DNA of 64,000 nucleotides from Paractinoplanes polyasparticus (GCF_019710575.1 NZ_JAHWFK010000036.1:1-64000), one strand, 5' to 3'; shown: positions 50,873-60,718, counted from the stretch's first letter. Translations and numbers: made by a program. The notes: a model not told the origin generated them from the sequence alone.

Positions 50873-53800
50873 TTACTCGTTCGGAGTCGCGAGACGGGTC
50901 CCCGGCGGCAGCAGCTCCCCCGAGATCGCCCGGTAGGGCGGCCACTCCGGCACGGCCAGCTGGTCGACGCCGACCGGGTCGGCCAGCGCCCGGTCGATCG
51001 CGGCGCGGAGACGGTTCTGTTCCTCGGCCGGGTTCTGATACCAGGCCACCGACCAGATCCGGTGCATGTGCCAGCCCAGGGCGCGCAGTTCCTCGTCGCG
51101 CAGGCGGTCGCGGTCGCGGGTGGACGGGATCGCCTGGTAGTCCGGGCCGTCGAACTCGATGCCGATGGCGAACACGTCGTCGTCCTGGTCGGGGTGCAGC
51201 ACCGCGAGGTCGATCCAGTGCCCGGCGGCGCCGACCCGCCGGCGTACGGAATAACCCCACGACGTCACGGCGGAGAGCACGGCGTCCTCGAACGGCGTCA
51301 CGTCGTCACGGTCGTCGCTCTCCCGGCCCAGGGTGGCCGCGGCCCTCTCGGCGTACTCCAGATAGGCCTTGAGATGCCGGACGCTCTCGTTGCCCATGTC
51401 GGGCACATCGCCGGAACGGATCGACGAGATCACTTCGACGCGTTGCCGGGCCCGGGTGATGGCGACGTTGAGCCGGCGCCAGCCCTGCGGCCGGTTGAGC
51501 GCCCCGAAGTTCGTACTGATCTTGTCGTTCTCGTCGTAGCCGTACCCGATCGACAGCAGGATGACGTCGCGCACGTCGCCCTGCACGGCCTCCAGGCTCT
51601 TGCAGAAGAAGCCGGTGAGCCGGTTCCCGTCCTCCAGGTGGTGCTCGAGGTCGGGGCGCTCGGCCATCGCCCGGCGCACCGCCTCGTCGACCGCGTCCGC
51701 CTGCGCCACCGAGAGCGTGACCACGCCCAGCGTCTTTCCGGGCCGGGTGGCGTAGTGGTGCAGCACGCGCTCGGCCACCGCGTCCGCCTCGATCGGGTTG
51801 TCCGACGTGGTCTGCCGCCGGTAGACGCCGTCCACCAGGAACATCTCGACGCCGTGGTCGGGCTCCTGCGGATAGCTGCGGGTCAGCGTGACCAGGCGGC
51901 CGTGGTAGTAGGCGAGGTCGGCGAACGCGAACAGCGCCTCGTGCCGGCTGCGGTGGTGCCAGCCCAGGTGCAGGATCGGGAACGTCTCGCGGGCCAGGTC
52001 GAGGATCGACGGGAGGTCGACGACGTCGTCCTCGACGCGGTCGTAGAAGGAGGTCGGCGGCAGCTGCCGGTCGTCACCCACGACCACCAGCGCCTCGCCG
52101 CGGTAGATGCAGTTGATCGCGTCGGCCGTGGTGACCTGGGACGCCTCGTCGAAGATGACGGTGTCGAACTCCATCTCGGGCGGCAGGTAGCGGCTGACCG
52201 CCAGCGGTGACATCAGCAGGCACGGCTTGAGCCCCTGAACCGCGTGCCGGGCCTGGGCCAGCAGTTCCTGCACGGGCAGGTGGCCGGACTGCTTGTTGCC
52301 CTCGCGCCGGATCACGCCGGGCTCGCCGCCGGCCGAGGCCGACGGCCGCCGCGCCTCGACCGCGTAGACGATGTCGGCCAGCGCCGCCCCGCCCAGCTCG
52401 CGGTCCAGCAGCCGGTAGACCTCGACCAGGTGCGTACGGTCCTCGGCCGAGACCGGCTGCAGGCCGGGGTCGTCCCGGATGACAGCGTCGGCCCAGCCCC
52501 GCAACAGCGCCCGTTCGAGCACCGGCCACACCTGCTCGACCGGGATCTCCTCTTCCGCGCAGAACTCCAGCGCGTCGTCCAGGCCGTGCTCGACCAGCAC
52601 CCGCCGGGCGTCCTCGTGGCGGAACCACTCGTGCTGCCCCTCGGGGTCGTGCAGCAGCTCGACCAGCAGGTCCCGGGCGTTGTCGTAGTCGCCCAGCCGC
52701 TCGATCAGCTCGTCGTGCCGGGCCGGGCCGAACGCGTCCAGCACCTGGGCCCGCGCTGTCTCCCAGCCGGCCACGGCCGCGCCCAGCCCCTCGGTCGGCT
52801 GGGCCGTCATCAGCGCGTGGGCCTGCTCGGGCGTCATCGCCGCGTCCTCGCCGGTCATCAGCCGGCGGGCGTGCACCGTCCACGCGACGACCTCGTTCAT
52901 CGCCTCGTCGTCGGTCTTGGCGCCCCGGTAGACCGCGCCCAGCACGGCCGCGTGCGCCGCGGCCTCGGCCCAGATCGCCTCCTCGGCCTCGGTGGCCGCC
53001 CGCCGCTGCTCGGCGATCTCCTTGGTCTCGGCCAGCGTCAGGTCGCGGCCGGTGGGCGCGCTGTACGACCGGATCATCTCGGCCGCGGCGTGCAGCGGGG
53101 CGATGTGCGCGCGCAGCCAGGTGACCGCGTCGGCGATGGCGCCCTCGCCCAGTTCGGGCCGGGGCGCACGGGCCGGTGCCGGGCGCAGCGTGGTGCGGAA
53201 GCGGGTGAACTCGTCGCGGGCCTCGCTGACGATCCGCAGCAGGGCGCTGTTGGGCCGGGGCGCGCAGACATGCACGGTCACCGCGGGCAGCGCGTCGGCC
53301 GGCACCTCGCGGATCACCTCGTCGGCGGTGTGCATCGCCTCCTGGATGGCGTGGAAGTCGGTGTCCATGCCCTTCCAGTGCCGGCCCAGCTGCTCGGCGT
53401 GCTCGGCCTCGACCTCCCTGAGCTCGTCGACCGCCAGCTTCCAGGCGGCCGCGTCCTCGACGTTGGCCACCGCCTCGGCCGGCTTCACATCGGGCAGCGC
53501 CGCCTCGACGGCCTTCTGCTTGTCCCGCCGGTAGGGGCGCAGCAGCTTACGGGGGCCGCGGTTGCGGGTGAGGCGGTCGGCCACCTCGGTGATCGGCTCC
53601 TCGAGCACCCCCTCGTCGAAGTGCCGGCGCGCCTGGGCCTCGGTTTCGCGTACGCGCTCGATGGCGAGACGCAGCGCGCGGACCGCCGCGTGCGCCGCCG
53701 GCATGCCCCCGGTCTCGAACCAGGCCGGCTCGGGCTTGTGCTCCCGGTTGATCAGGTCGGCGATGGTGATGACCCGCGCCGAGTCGGCGAACGTGACCAC

Positions 53801-55657
53801 GTTGGGCAGCCCGAGCCGGGCGGTGACCCGGTCCAGGCTCTCCTGCCGGCCCTCGAGCCGGTCGGCCTCCTCGGCGAACTTGTTGGCCAGGTGATCCGCC
53901 TGCGCGGCGTTCAGCGGCGCCAGGTCGATCGCCTCGGGCACCAGGTGCGAGAGGTCGGGCACGGCCGCGAGATCGTCGGCCGACGGCAGCTCGGCCCACG
54001 GGATGCCGCCGTAGCGCAGGGCGGCCAGGTGATGGGTGAGGTCGGTGGCCGCCTTCTGCACGGGCTGGATGCTGTCGACGGTCATCCAGTCCTCCTCGAC
54101 CTTCGGAGGACGCTTGCCCGCGTGCGCCGACAGCGCGGCCAGCCGGGCGGCGCCGGACGGCTCGTGCAGGTCGAAGGCGTCGGCCAGGGTCGAGTTGGCG
54201 ATCACCGTCTCGGCCAGCTTGCCGAGCGCGGTCATGGCCTGGCGCAGGCGGGCGTCGAGCGGCTCGCGGTCGGTCGCGTGCTTCCACACGTACGTCTCAC
54301 TGCGCACCCGTCCGAGCCGGGCCACCGCGTCCCGCAGCCGGTACAGCGCGTCGCCGGTGAGCTCCTGCGGCGCGATGGTGGCGACCGGAGCGGCCGGCAC
54401 GTCGAGCAGCCGGGCGCTGAGGCCGAGCACCTCGAACAGGCTGCGGCCGAGCGGCTGCCGCACGCGGTTCAGAGCTTCGGCGTACGCGGTGAGGGTCTCC
54501 CGCCTCTCGCGGACCGCCCGGCGGTCGATCGGATCCATGGTCGCCAGCGGCACGGGGTCGGTGTCCAGCGCCGTGGCCAGCGCGTTCGCCACCTCCCGGC
54601 GCCCGACCAGGTTGCTGTGCAGGCCGAGCAGGTAGTTGCCGAGACCGGCATCGGTGAGCCGGCGCTGCACGGTGTCGAGCGCGGCGGCCTTCTCCGAGAC
54701 GACCAGCACCCGCTTGCCGGCGTGCAGGAGCCCGCCCACCATGTTGGCGATGGTCTGCGACTTGCCCGTGCCGGGTGGCCCGTCGAGCACGAAGCTGCGC
54801 CCGGCCACCGCGGCCGCGACCGCCACCCGCTGCGAGGCGTCGGCGTCCAGGATCAGCGGCACGTCCTCGGGCGGCGCGACGACGTCGATGCGCTCGACCG
54901 GCGTGGGCTCGAAGACGAACGCGCGATCGGCGTCCCGCGTGGCCAGCGCCCGGACGACCGGGTGCTCGACGATGTGCGGCTCGTTCTCGTAGAGGTCGTA
55001 GTACATGTCCTCGCGGTGCACGCTGAGGCAGGACAGGGTGACCGTCTCGTCGGCGTACCACCCGCGCCGCTCGCCGATGGCCACGTCGACCTTCGCCCAC
55101 AGCACGGTCACGTCGAGCTCGGCCAGCGAGTTGATCTCGGGGATGTCGATGTCGAGCTCGCCCATCCGCACGACCAGCGCCGGGTTGACGATCGGGTCCT
55201 CGGGCCGCGCGACCAGCCGCGGGCCCGCCGCCTCGATCTGCACCGGCACGAGCAGGATCGGGCTTTCGTACGGGGTCCCGTCGTCGTCCGACCAGTGCAG
55301 CATCCCCACGCCCAGATAGAGCGGCGACACCCCCCGGTCGAGGAACTCGAGGCGGCTGCGGCGCCAGAAGTGGTGCAGCAGGGCGCCCAGCTGCTCCTCG
55401 GGCAACTCGGTGCGTAGCACGTGGCCCAGCGAGTCGCCCTCGTCGTGGAAGGCGTAGCCGCCGCCCTCCTGCAGCACCTTCACGATCGCCTTGGGCGACG
55501 GGCCGGTGATCTCGATCGAGCCCGAGGAGGCGCGGGCGAAGTTCAGGAGCGGGTTGGTGCCGGTCAGATCGACCAGGCCGGAACGCCAGCTCTCCAGGGC
55601 CGACCGGACGTCGGCACCGGGGAGCTCGCTTGAATCCGCTTCATGATCCGGCCACAT
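50873..55657 (-). CDS. DUF4011 - superfamily I helicase - Vsr-like nuclease protein (Hhe-like)
   Basis: 1594 residues. The N-terminus has the DUF4011 signature 'LESWRSGLVDLTGTNPLLNFARASSGSIEI'. Walker A 'LDGPPGTGKSQTIANMVGGLL' is at ~295; Walker B/motif II 'VIFDEASQVTTADAINC' at ~1170; helicase motifs V-VI follow ('VQGDVRDVILLSIGYG', 'LNVAITRARQRVEV'). The C-terminal ~150 residues look like a Vsr/REase-type nuclease ('GIEFDGPDYQAIPSTRDRDRLRDEELRALGW'). This order matches the single-gene DUF4011-helicase-Vsr (Hhe) anti-phage proteins. Cytoplasmic. The defence role is inference; non-defence relatives exist. Confidence 0.87.
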   Translation of the reverse strand: MWPDHEADSSELPGADVRSALESWRSGLVDLTGTNPLLNFARASSGSIEITGPSPKAIVKVLQEGGGYAFHDEGDSLGHVLRTELPEEQLGALLHHFWRRSRLEFLDRGVSPLYLGVGMLHWSDDDGTPYESPILLVPVQIEAAGPRLVARPEDPIVNPALVVRMGELDIDIPEINSLAELDVTVLWAKVDVAIGERRGWYADETVTLSCLSVHREDMYYDLYENEPHIVEHPVVRALATRDADRAFVFEPTPVERIDVVAPPEDVPLILDADASQRVAVAAAVAGRSFVLDGPPGTGKSQTIANMVGGLLHAGKRVLVVSEKAAALDTVQRRLTDAGLGNYLLGLHSNLVGRREVANALATALDTDPVPLATMDPIDRRAVRERRETLTAYAEALNRVRQPLGRSLFEVLGLSARLLDVPAAPVATIAPQELTGDALYRLRDAVARLGRVRSETYVWKHATDREPLDARLRQAMTALGKLAETVIANSTLADAFDLHEPSGAARLAALSAHAGKRPPKVEEDWMTVDSIQPVQKAATDLTHHLAALRYGGIPWAELPSADDLAAVPDLSHLVPEAIDLAPLNAAQADHLANKFAEEADRLEGRQESLDRVTARLGLPNVVTFADSARVITIADLINREHKPEPAWFETGGMPAAHAAVRALRLAIERVRETEAQARRHFDEGVLEEPITEVADRLTRNRGPRKLLRPYRRDKQKAVEAALPDVKPAEAVANVEDAAAWKLAVDELREVEAEHAEQLGRHWKGMDTDFHAIQEAMHTADEVIREVPADALPAVTVHVCAPRPNSALLRIVSEARDEFTRFRTTLRPAPARAPRPELGEGAIADAVTWLRAHIAPLHAAAEMIRSYSAPTGRDLTLAETKEIAEQRRAATEAEEAIWAEAAAHAAVLGAVYRGAKTDDEAMNEVVAWTVHARRLMTGEDAAMTPEQAHALMTAQPTEGLGAAVAGWETARAQVLDAFGPARHDELIERLGDYDNARDLLVELLHDPEGQHEWFRHEDARRVLVEHGLDDALEFCAEEEIPVEQVWPVLERALLRGWADAVIRDDPGLQPVSAEDRTHLVEVYRLLDRELGGAALADIVYAVEARRPSASAGGEPGVIRREGNKQSGHLPVQELLAQARHAVQGLKPCLLMSPLAVSRYLPPEMEFDTVIFDEASQVTTADAINCIYRGEALVVVGDDRQLPPTSFYDRVEDDVVDLPSILDLARETFPILHLGWHHRSRHEALFAFADLAYYHGRLVTLTRSYPQEPDHGVEMFLVDGVYRRQTTSDNPIEADAVAERVLHHYATRPGKTLGVVTLSVAQADAVDEAVRRAMAERPDLEHHLEDGNRLTGFFCKSLEAVQGDVRDVILLSIGYGYDENDKISTNFGALNRPQGWRRLNVAITRARQRVEVISSIRSGDVPDMGNESVRHLKAYLEYAERAAATLGRESDDRDDVTPFEDAVLSAVTSWGYSVRRRVGAAGHWIDLAVLHPDQDDDVFAIGIEFDGPDYQAIPSTRDRDRLRDEELRALGWHMHRIWSVAWYQNPAEEQNRLRAAIDRALADPVGVDQLAVPEWPPYRAISGELLPPGTRLATPNE

Positions 55658-55850
55658 GCCTCAATTTCAGCAAGACGGACGCCGGTCACGCTGGGGATTG
55701 GGCTACCTGCTTCAGGATATTTGCGGCATAACGGTCTTGCCGGCGGTTTGAAACACGTCGCAGGGGCCTTCCCGCCCCACGAGAACGTCAGCGGGGCATC
55801 CCCCGGGTCGGTTTCCTGACCCCTGGCGTTCGGCAGCTCCCATGGCGGAC

Positions 55851-56924
55851 CTAGGCGCGGCCGACCAGGACGAAGCGCTGGGTGAGGACCGGGGTGTCGT
55901 CGGCGAGGTCGGGGGTGTGGCCGAGGAAGCCGGTGACGATGTCACTGCGAAAGAACTCTTCGTGCGCGGTTCGCCAGGCGGCGGTGTCGGCGTAGCCGCG
56001 GCCTTCGGCGTGGGCGTAGGCGTCGGTGATGGAGCCGAACGGTTCGGTAACGACGCGGGTCATCTCGATGACGGCGGCGGGCTCGCCGTTCGAATCGACC
56101 ACACAGAAGCGGTCGCCGGCCGCGGGCAGGGAATCGTGGAGGGCGGGCAGGCCGGTCATCGCCGTCTTGGTGCCGTCGAGGACGGCGGCGACGCCGGAGT
56201 CGCGCAGCGGGCCGGGGGCGGCGAGCTCCAGCACCGGAAGGCCGCCGGCCGGGACGGTGGGGGCGAACAGCTTCCAGTGGCCCTCGGTGATGACGTCGAC
56301 TGCGCCGTCGACGACCCGGATCGCGGTGTCGTCGTCGATGGCGTAGGCCGGGTTGGGCAGGGCGGCCGCCCAGCGTCCGGCCGCGGCCATGGTGTTCTCC
56401 GACAGGTCGGGATGGCCGACGTGCGGGAAGATCGAAAAGCCGACGACCCCCAGGGCTTCGTCGGCGCCGGACGGCGGCCTCCAGCCGATGAAGTCGTCGC
56501 CGATGCGCGGAGTCATCGCCATGCTGCCGCCGCTGAAGCTGAGCCACACCTTGTCGCTCAGCGAGGGCAGCAGGGCGGCCAGGCCGGACTCGCGCATCCA
56601 GTGGGCCGTGTAGAGGGCGTCGCCGCCGGCGACCAGCAGCACGTCGGCCTGTTCGACCCAGGACATCCAGCGGTCGCGGTCGATGCTGGGCAGCGCGGAC
56701 AGCTCGAGCACGCCCATCGACTTCCAGCCCAGCTCGGTCATCGGCTGCCCGGACCGGCCGGCGATGAACTCCCACGCGCCCGACGGCTTGACCCACGGGT
56801 GCCCGTACATGCCGGTGGGGATGCAGAGGGCGGTGGCCTCGGCGATCGGCCTGCCCAGCAGGCCGAGCAGCGCCTCGCGGATGCTCGCGTTGCTGACGCC
56901 GGCCGACGTGAGAAGCAGCTTCAT
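55851..56924 (-). CDS. peptidase S51 (PepE-like) fused to an ASCH domain
   Basis: 357 residues from ATG 56924 (GGGGGGAC upstream). Residues 1-220 are a peptidase S51/dipeptidase E-like domain: 'VLLVAGGDALYTAHWMRESG' and nucleophile Ser134 in 'LSFSGGSMAMTP', with His in 'FPHVGHPD'. Residues ~230-330 are an ASCH (PUA-like) domain: 'LELAAPGPLRDSGVAAVLDGTKTAMTGL', 'AGDRFCVVDSNGEPAAVIEMTRV', 'GYADTAAWRTAHEEFF'. The two are usually separate proteins. Linker 'APTVPAGG' is short, as if a stop and start had been lost between adjacent genes. Function of the fusion unknown. Confidence 0.85.
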   Translation of the reverse strand: MKLLLTSAGVSNASIREALLGLLGRPIAEATALCIPTGMYGHPWVKPSGAWEFIAGRSGQPMTELGWKSMGVLELSALPSIDRDRWMSWVEQADVLLVAGGDALYTAHWMRESGLAALLPSLSDKVWLSFSGGSMAMTPRIGDDFIGWRPPSGADEALGVVGFSIFPHVGHPDLSENTMAAAGRWAAALPNPAYAIDDDTAIRVVDGAVDVITEGHWKLFAPTVPAGGLPVLELAAPGPLRDSGVAAVLDGTKTAMTGLPALHDSLPAAGDRFCVVDSNGEPAAVIEMTRVVTEPFGSITDAYAHAEGRGYADTAAWRTAHEEFFRSDIVTGFLGHTPDLADDTPVLTQRFVLVGRA

Positions 56925-57038
56925 CGTCCCCCCAGAACCGATTGCGAAACGCAAGTGGTTTCGGAAGGCTACCACTGACCGCCGCCCAAATCTGCTCCCG
57001 ATGAGGCCGGGTGCAGACCTGGGCGGCGCTTCGGTGGC

Positions 57039-59213
57039 TCAGGCGGCGTGCGCGGGCTCCTCGACGTCGCGGGGCTGCTCAGGGGCGTGCCGTTCCAGGG
57101 CTGCACCCTCGACATCCACGACCGGGAGCCACGACAACCAGCGCGGCAGCCACCACGCCGACTTGCCGAGCAGCGCGATCGCCGCCGGCACGATCACCAT
57201 GCGGACCACGATGGCGTCGAACAGGATGCCGATGGCCAGGGCGAAAGCGATCGGCTTGATCGTGTCGTTGCCCTCGGGTACGAAGCCGGCGAAGACCGAG
57301 AACATGATCGTCGCCGCCGCCACGACCACCGGGGCCGCCTGCTTGAAGCCGGTGACCACCGCGTCCATCGGCCGGGCGCCGTGGGCGTGGGCCTCATGCA
57401 TCCGCGACACCAGGAAGACCTGGTAGTCCATGGCCAGGCCGAACAGGATGCCGACGATGATGATCGGCGCCAGGCTCAGCAGCGGGCCGGTGGTCTGCGC
57501 GTTGACCAGGTCGCTGAGCCAGCCCCACTGGAAGACGGCGGTGGTGGCGCCCAGCGCGGCGCCGATCGTGAGCAGGAAGCCGACAACGCCCACCACCGGC
57601 ACCAGCAGCGACCGGAAGACCAGCACCAGCAGCACGAAGGCCAGGCCGACGACGAGAATCAGGTAGATCGGCAGCGCCTGGTCGAGCTTCTCGGACACGT
57701 CGATGCTGACCGCGGTCTGCCCGGTGACGTAGACCTGCGCGTCCGGGCCGTCCGCCACGTCGTCCCGGATGGCGTGCACGAGGTCGAGCGTGGCCTGGTC
57801 CTCCGGCCCGGAGCCGGGGATGATCGTGATCAGGGCCGCGTTCTGCGCCGGGTTCACCTGGGGCTCGGCGACGAACGCCACGTCCTGGAGTCCGGCAATC
57901 CTCTCCCGCACCGTGGCCGCATACGCCGGGGAACCGGAACCATCGACCAGGACCAGCAGCGGTCCGGCGAAGCCGGGACCGAAGCGCTCGCTGATGATCG
58001 CGTCGGCCTTCTCCTGCGTGCTGCCCTCGGCCGCCCGCTGGATGAGCGTCGTCTGCATCGAGAAGAACGGGATCGCGATGACGGCCAGCGCGGCGACCGC
58101 GACGATCAGGCTCAGCACCCGCTGGTGGGTCACCATGTGCGCCCAGCCGCGGTAGAAGCCACGGTCCTTCTGCTTTTGAACGCCGCCGCGCTCCTTCTTG
58201 GGGAGCGCCCGCATGCCGATCGCGCCCAGGAAGGCGGGCACGAGCGTGATCGCGACCAGGACGGCGAAGACGATGGTGGCCGCGGCGGCCAGGCCCATCT
58301 CGGTGAGGAAGGGAATGCCGGCGACGCTCAGGCCGGCCAGCGCGATCACCACGGTCAGGCCGGCGGTGACCACAGCTGAGCCGGCGGTGCCGACGGCGAG
58401 CGCGACCGCCTCGGGCACCGGCAGGCCGCGGCGCAGCTCCTGGCGGAACCGGGTGACGATGAACAGCGCGTAGTCGATGCCGACGGCCAGGCCCAGCATC
58501 ACCGCCAGGATCGGGGTGGTCGACTGGAGCTCGGTGAAGCCGCTCAGCGTGGTGATGGCGAGCGCGCCGATGGCCACGCCGGCCAGGGCGGTCAGCAGGT
58601 TCATGCCGGCCAGCACCAGCGAGCCGTACGTGATGGCCAGCACCACCAGGGCCACGACCACACCGAGGATCTCGCCGGCGCCGCCGATGTCGGCGCCCGA
58701 TTCCTGCGTCGCCTCACCGCGGGCCTCGACGACCAGGTTCGCGGAGCGGGACTCGTCGACCACGGCGGTCAGCGCCTCGCGCTCCTCGACCGTGATCTCG
58801 GACGCCTGCACGCCGTAGGTCACCGTGCTGTACGCGGCCCGCTGGTCCTGCGAGACGGTGGGCGCCTTCGGGTCGAGCGGGTTGCTGGCCGCGACCACGC
58901 CGGGCAGCTTCTGCAGCTTGGCGACGACGGCGGCGACCTGGGCCGCGCCGGCCTGGTCGGTGATCTTGCCGGTGCCCGGCGCCTCCATCACCACCTGGGC
59001 CGTGGCGCCGGCCGAGGCGGCGCCGAACCGCTCCTCCATCAGGTCGAGCGCCTTGGTCGATTCCTGGCCCGGGATGGAGAAGGAGTTGACCATCGTGCCC
59101 GAGAGGGTGGCCGCGCCGGCGCCGAGCGCGATGACGGCCACCAGCCAGGCCACCATGACCAGGGCCTTGTGGCGCACGGCGCCCAGGCCGAGGCGATGCA
59201 GCAACGTTGCCAT
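57039..59213 (-). CDS. MMPL-family RND transporter
   Basis: About 724 residues, two halves each with one leading helix, an extracytoplasmic domain and five to six helices. Family motifs 'VGIDYALFIVTRFRQELRRG' and 'LAMDYQVFLVSRMHEAHAHG' carry the Asp-Tyr pairs used for proton transfer. It exports lipids or hydrophobic drugs in actinobacteria. ATG 59213 overlaps the TetR stop codon region, so TetR and pump form one operon and the repressor probably controls both. Confidence 0.93.
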   Translation of the reverse strand: MATLLHRLGLGAVRHKALVMVAWLVAVIALGAGAATLSGTMVNSFSIPGQESTKALDLMEERFGAASAGATAQVVMEAPGTGKITDQAGAAQVAAVVAKLQKLPGVVAASNPLDPKAPTVSQDQRAAYSTVTYGVQASEITVEEREALTAVVDESRSANLVVEARGEATQESGADIGGAGEILGVVVALVVLAITYGSLVLAGMNLLTALAGVAIGALAITTLSGFTELQSTTPILAVMLGLAVGIDYALFIVTRFRQELRRGLPVPEAVALAVGTAGSAVVTAGLTVVIALAGLSVAGIPFLTEMGLAAAATIVFAVLVAITLVPAFLGAIGMRALPKKERGGVQKQKDRGFYRGWAHMVTHQRVLSLIVAVAALAVIAIPFFSMQTTLIQRAAEGSTQEKADAIISERFGPGFAGPLLVLVDGSGSPAYAATVRERIAGLQDVAFVAEPQVNPAQNAALITIIPGSGPEDQATLDLVHAIRDDVADGPDAQVYVTGQTAVSIDVSEKLDQALPIYLILVVGLAFVLLVLVFRSLLVPVVGVVGFLLTIGAALGATTAVFQWGWLSDLVNAQTTGPLLSLAPIIIVGILFGLAMDYQVFLVSRMHEAHAHGARPMDAVVTGFKQAAPVVVAAATIMFSVFAGFVPEGNDTIKPIAFALAIGILFDAIVVRMVIVPAAIALLGKSAWWLPRWLSWLPVVDVEGAALERHAPEQPRDVEEPAHAA

Positions 59214-59214
59214 G

Positions 59215-59802
59215 TCAGTCGTTCCCTCGCTCGGTGTCGTACCCGGCCGCACTGCGGTGGCCGAGAGCGTCGTAGCTGACGTCGATCAGGTCGTCCTGGG
59301 TCACGGCCAGCGGCTTCTCGCGCAGCGCGACCCCGGCGACGGCCAGGGCGCCCAGCGCCCCGACGACCCGGATGGCCCGCAGCGGGTCGGTCTCGGGGTC
59401 GACGGCGAAGGCCTCGAAGACCGGCTCGCCGATGCGTTCCATGGCCGCGCCGAACTCGCTCTCCTCCGAGCCCGCGAGGCCGGTGAGCAGCAGCGCGACC
59501 GTGCCGGGACCGTCCATGGCCAGCTGGGCGACAGCCGTGATGACCGCGCGGTCGCGGGCGGGCCCGGGCGGCTGGTCAGCCACCTGACCGGCGATCTCGC
59601 GGATGTCGCTCAGCACGCGGTCGAGCACCGCCTGCTGCAACGCCTCCTTGGTCGGATAGCGGTGCAACAGGCCCGTCTTCGAATAGCCCACCGCGTCCGC
59701 GATGCGCTGGATGGACGTCTCTTTGAAGCCGTGCCGCGCGAAGAGCGTGGCGGCGGCCTCGAGGATCTCGTCGTCTATCTGCTGCTTGGTCGGCCGCGGC
59801 AT
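59215..59802 (-). CDS. TetR-family transcriptional repressor of the MMPL pump
   Basis: 195 residues. 'QQIDDEILEAAATLFARHGFKETSIQRIADAVGYSKTGLLHRYPTKEALQ' is the TetR DNA-binding domain; the C-terminal ligand domain is not specific. Start at ATG 59802, or GTG 59811. Palindromes of the GACCA/TGGTC and GGTCGG/CCGACC type lie directly upstream. First gene of an operon with the MMPL transporter. Confidence 0.92.
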   Translation of the reverse strand: MPRPTKQQIDDEILEAAATLFARHGFKETSIQRIADAVGYSKTGLLHRYPTKEALQQAVLDRVLSDIREIAGQVADQPPGPARDRAVITAVAQLAMDGPGTVALLLTGLAGSEESEFGAAMERIGEPVFEAFAVDPETDPLRAIRVVGALGALAVAGVALREKPLAVTQDDLIDVSYDALGHRSAAGYDTERGND

Positions 59803-59825
59803 GCGGACCACACTAGTCGGTCACG

Positions 59826-59849
59826 GACCAACCTGGTCGGTAGCCGACC
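59826..59849. promoter_or_regulatory. probable TetR operator
   Basis: Overlapping dyads GACCA-ACC-TGGTC (59826-59838) and GGTCGG-TAG-CCGACC (59835-59849) lie 24 bp upstream of the tetR start. Further GGTC half-sites follow toward the gene. Confidence 0.55.
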
Positions 59850-59901
59850 GTGGCGGTCCTCACAATTGTGGATCTCATGTCTCTGGCCTACCGCAAACGA
59901 A

Positions 59902-59935
59902 ACGGCCGGCCACGGGTTTCCCCGCAACCGGCCGT
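59902..59935 (-). terminator. terminator after the trypsin-like protease gene
   Basis: Stem ACGGCCGG/CCGGCCGT with an 18-nt loop, followed on the minus strand by TTTCGTTT. A second small hairpin (GAACCC-TTC-GGGTTC, 59937-59951) overlaps the end of the protease gene. Confidence 0.7.
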
Positions 59936-59950
59936 CGAACCCTTCGGGTT

Positions 59951-60718
59951 CTAGCTCACCGTGCTCTTGATCCAACTGGCGATGTTGTCGACCCGGGCCG
60001 CACTCTCGATCTGGGTGTGCGGGCAGGACGGCCCGTTGCTGACCACGGCGACCAGCGCCGGGCCCCTCTTGCCGCGCTCGAGGAAGAACGGGCCACCCGA
60101 GTCGTACGGGCACGGGGTCGTGTCCGCCTGGGGGGAGTTGCCCCTCAGCTGGGTCACCGTGTCGGTGAGCCCGGCCACCTCCATCTTTCCGGTGCGCAGC
60201 CAGGTGACCGGGGCCGGATTGGTGCTCGTGGTCGAGCCGTAGCCGGTGACCCGGACGAGGTCGCCCACCTCGGGCGCCGTACGGCTCACCTTGATCGGGC
60301 GCACGTCCCGGATCGGTTCGGCCAGTTTGGCCAGCGACACGTCAGCCGTCGCCGACTGCCGGACCGCGACGATCTCGACCTCGTGACCACGCTCGGTGTT
60401 CGTGAGGTCGGTGCGGCCGACGGTGGCGATCGTCGAGTCGGCCACCGGGCGCTCGACCCGGACGCCGTTCGCGTCCCGGAAGCAGTGCCCGGCCGTGATC
60501 ACCCACTGTGGTGCGACGAGTGCGCCGGAGCAGGCGCTGTTGCGCCGGCCACCGTCGGCCGTCGGGATGCCGGTCATGGTCAGCTTGACCGAGAAGGCAT
60601 ACCGTCCCGGCTTGACCTGCTCCCCGTTGGCGATCGCGTTCGCCGGGGCGGCGAACCCGAGGAGCCCGACGGCGACGGCGCCGGCCGCGGCGAGAATCGA
60701 TCTCTTTCTCTGTCCCAT
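59951..60718 (-). CDS. secreted trypsin-like serine protease (S1)
   Basis: 255 residues with a Sec signal peptide ending ANA ('ILAAAGAVAVGLLGFAAPANA'). Chymotrypsin fold: His in 'WVITAGHCF', Asp in 'ATADVSLAKLA', nucleophile Ser in 'YDSGGPFFLERG'. Cys pairs for disulfides are present. The mature N-terminus 'IANGEQVKPGRYAF' differs from the classical IVGG, so zymogen activation may differ. Specificity uncertain. Monocistronic. Confidence 0.92.
   Translation of the reverse strand: MGQRKRSILAAAGAVAVGLLGFAAPANAIANGEQVKPGRYAFSVKLTMTGIPTADGGRRNSACSGALVAPQWVITAGHCFRDANGVRVERPVADSTIATVGRTDLTNTERGHEVEIVAVRQSATADVSLAKLAEPIRDVRPIKVSRTAPEVGDLVRVTGYGSTTSTNPAPVTWLRTGKMEVAGLTDTVTQLRGNSPQADTTPCPYDSGGPFFLERGKRGPALVAVVSNGPSCPHTQIESAARVDNIASWIKSTVS

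Noticed and set aside
52244-55417. Plus-strand open frame of ~1050 codons
   Set aside because: Antisense to the DUF4011-helicase gene; no domain or signal recognised.
55658-55850. Possible small gene after the S51-ASCH gene
   Set aside because: The only open frame is Ser/Pro-rich antisense sequence with no start context; treated as a 193-bp intergenic gap.
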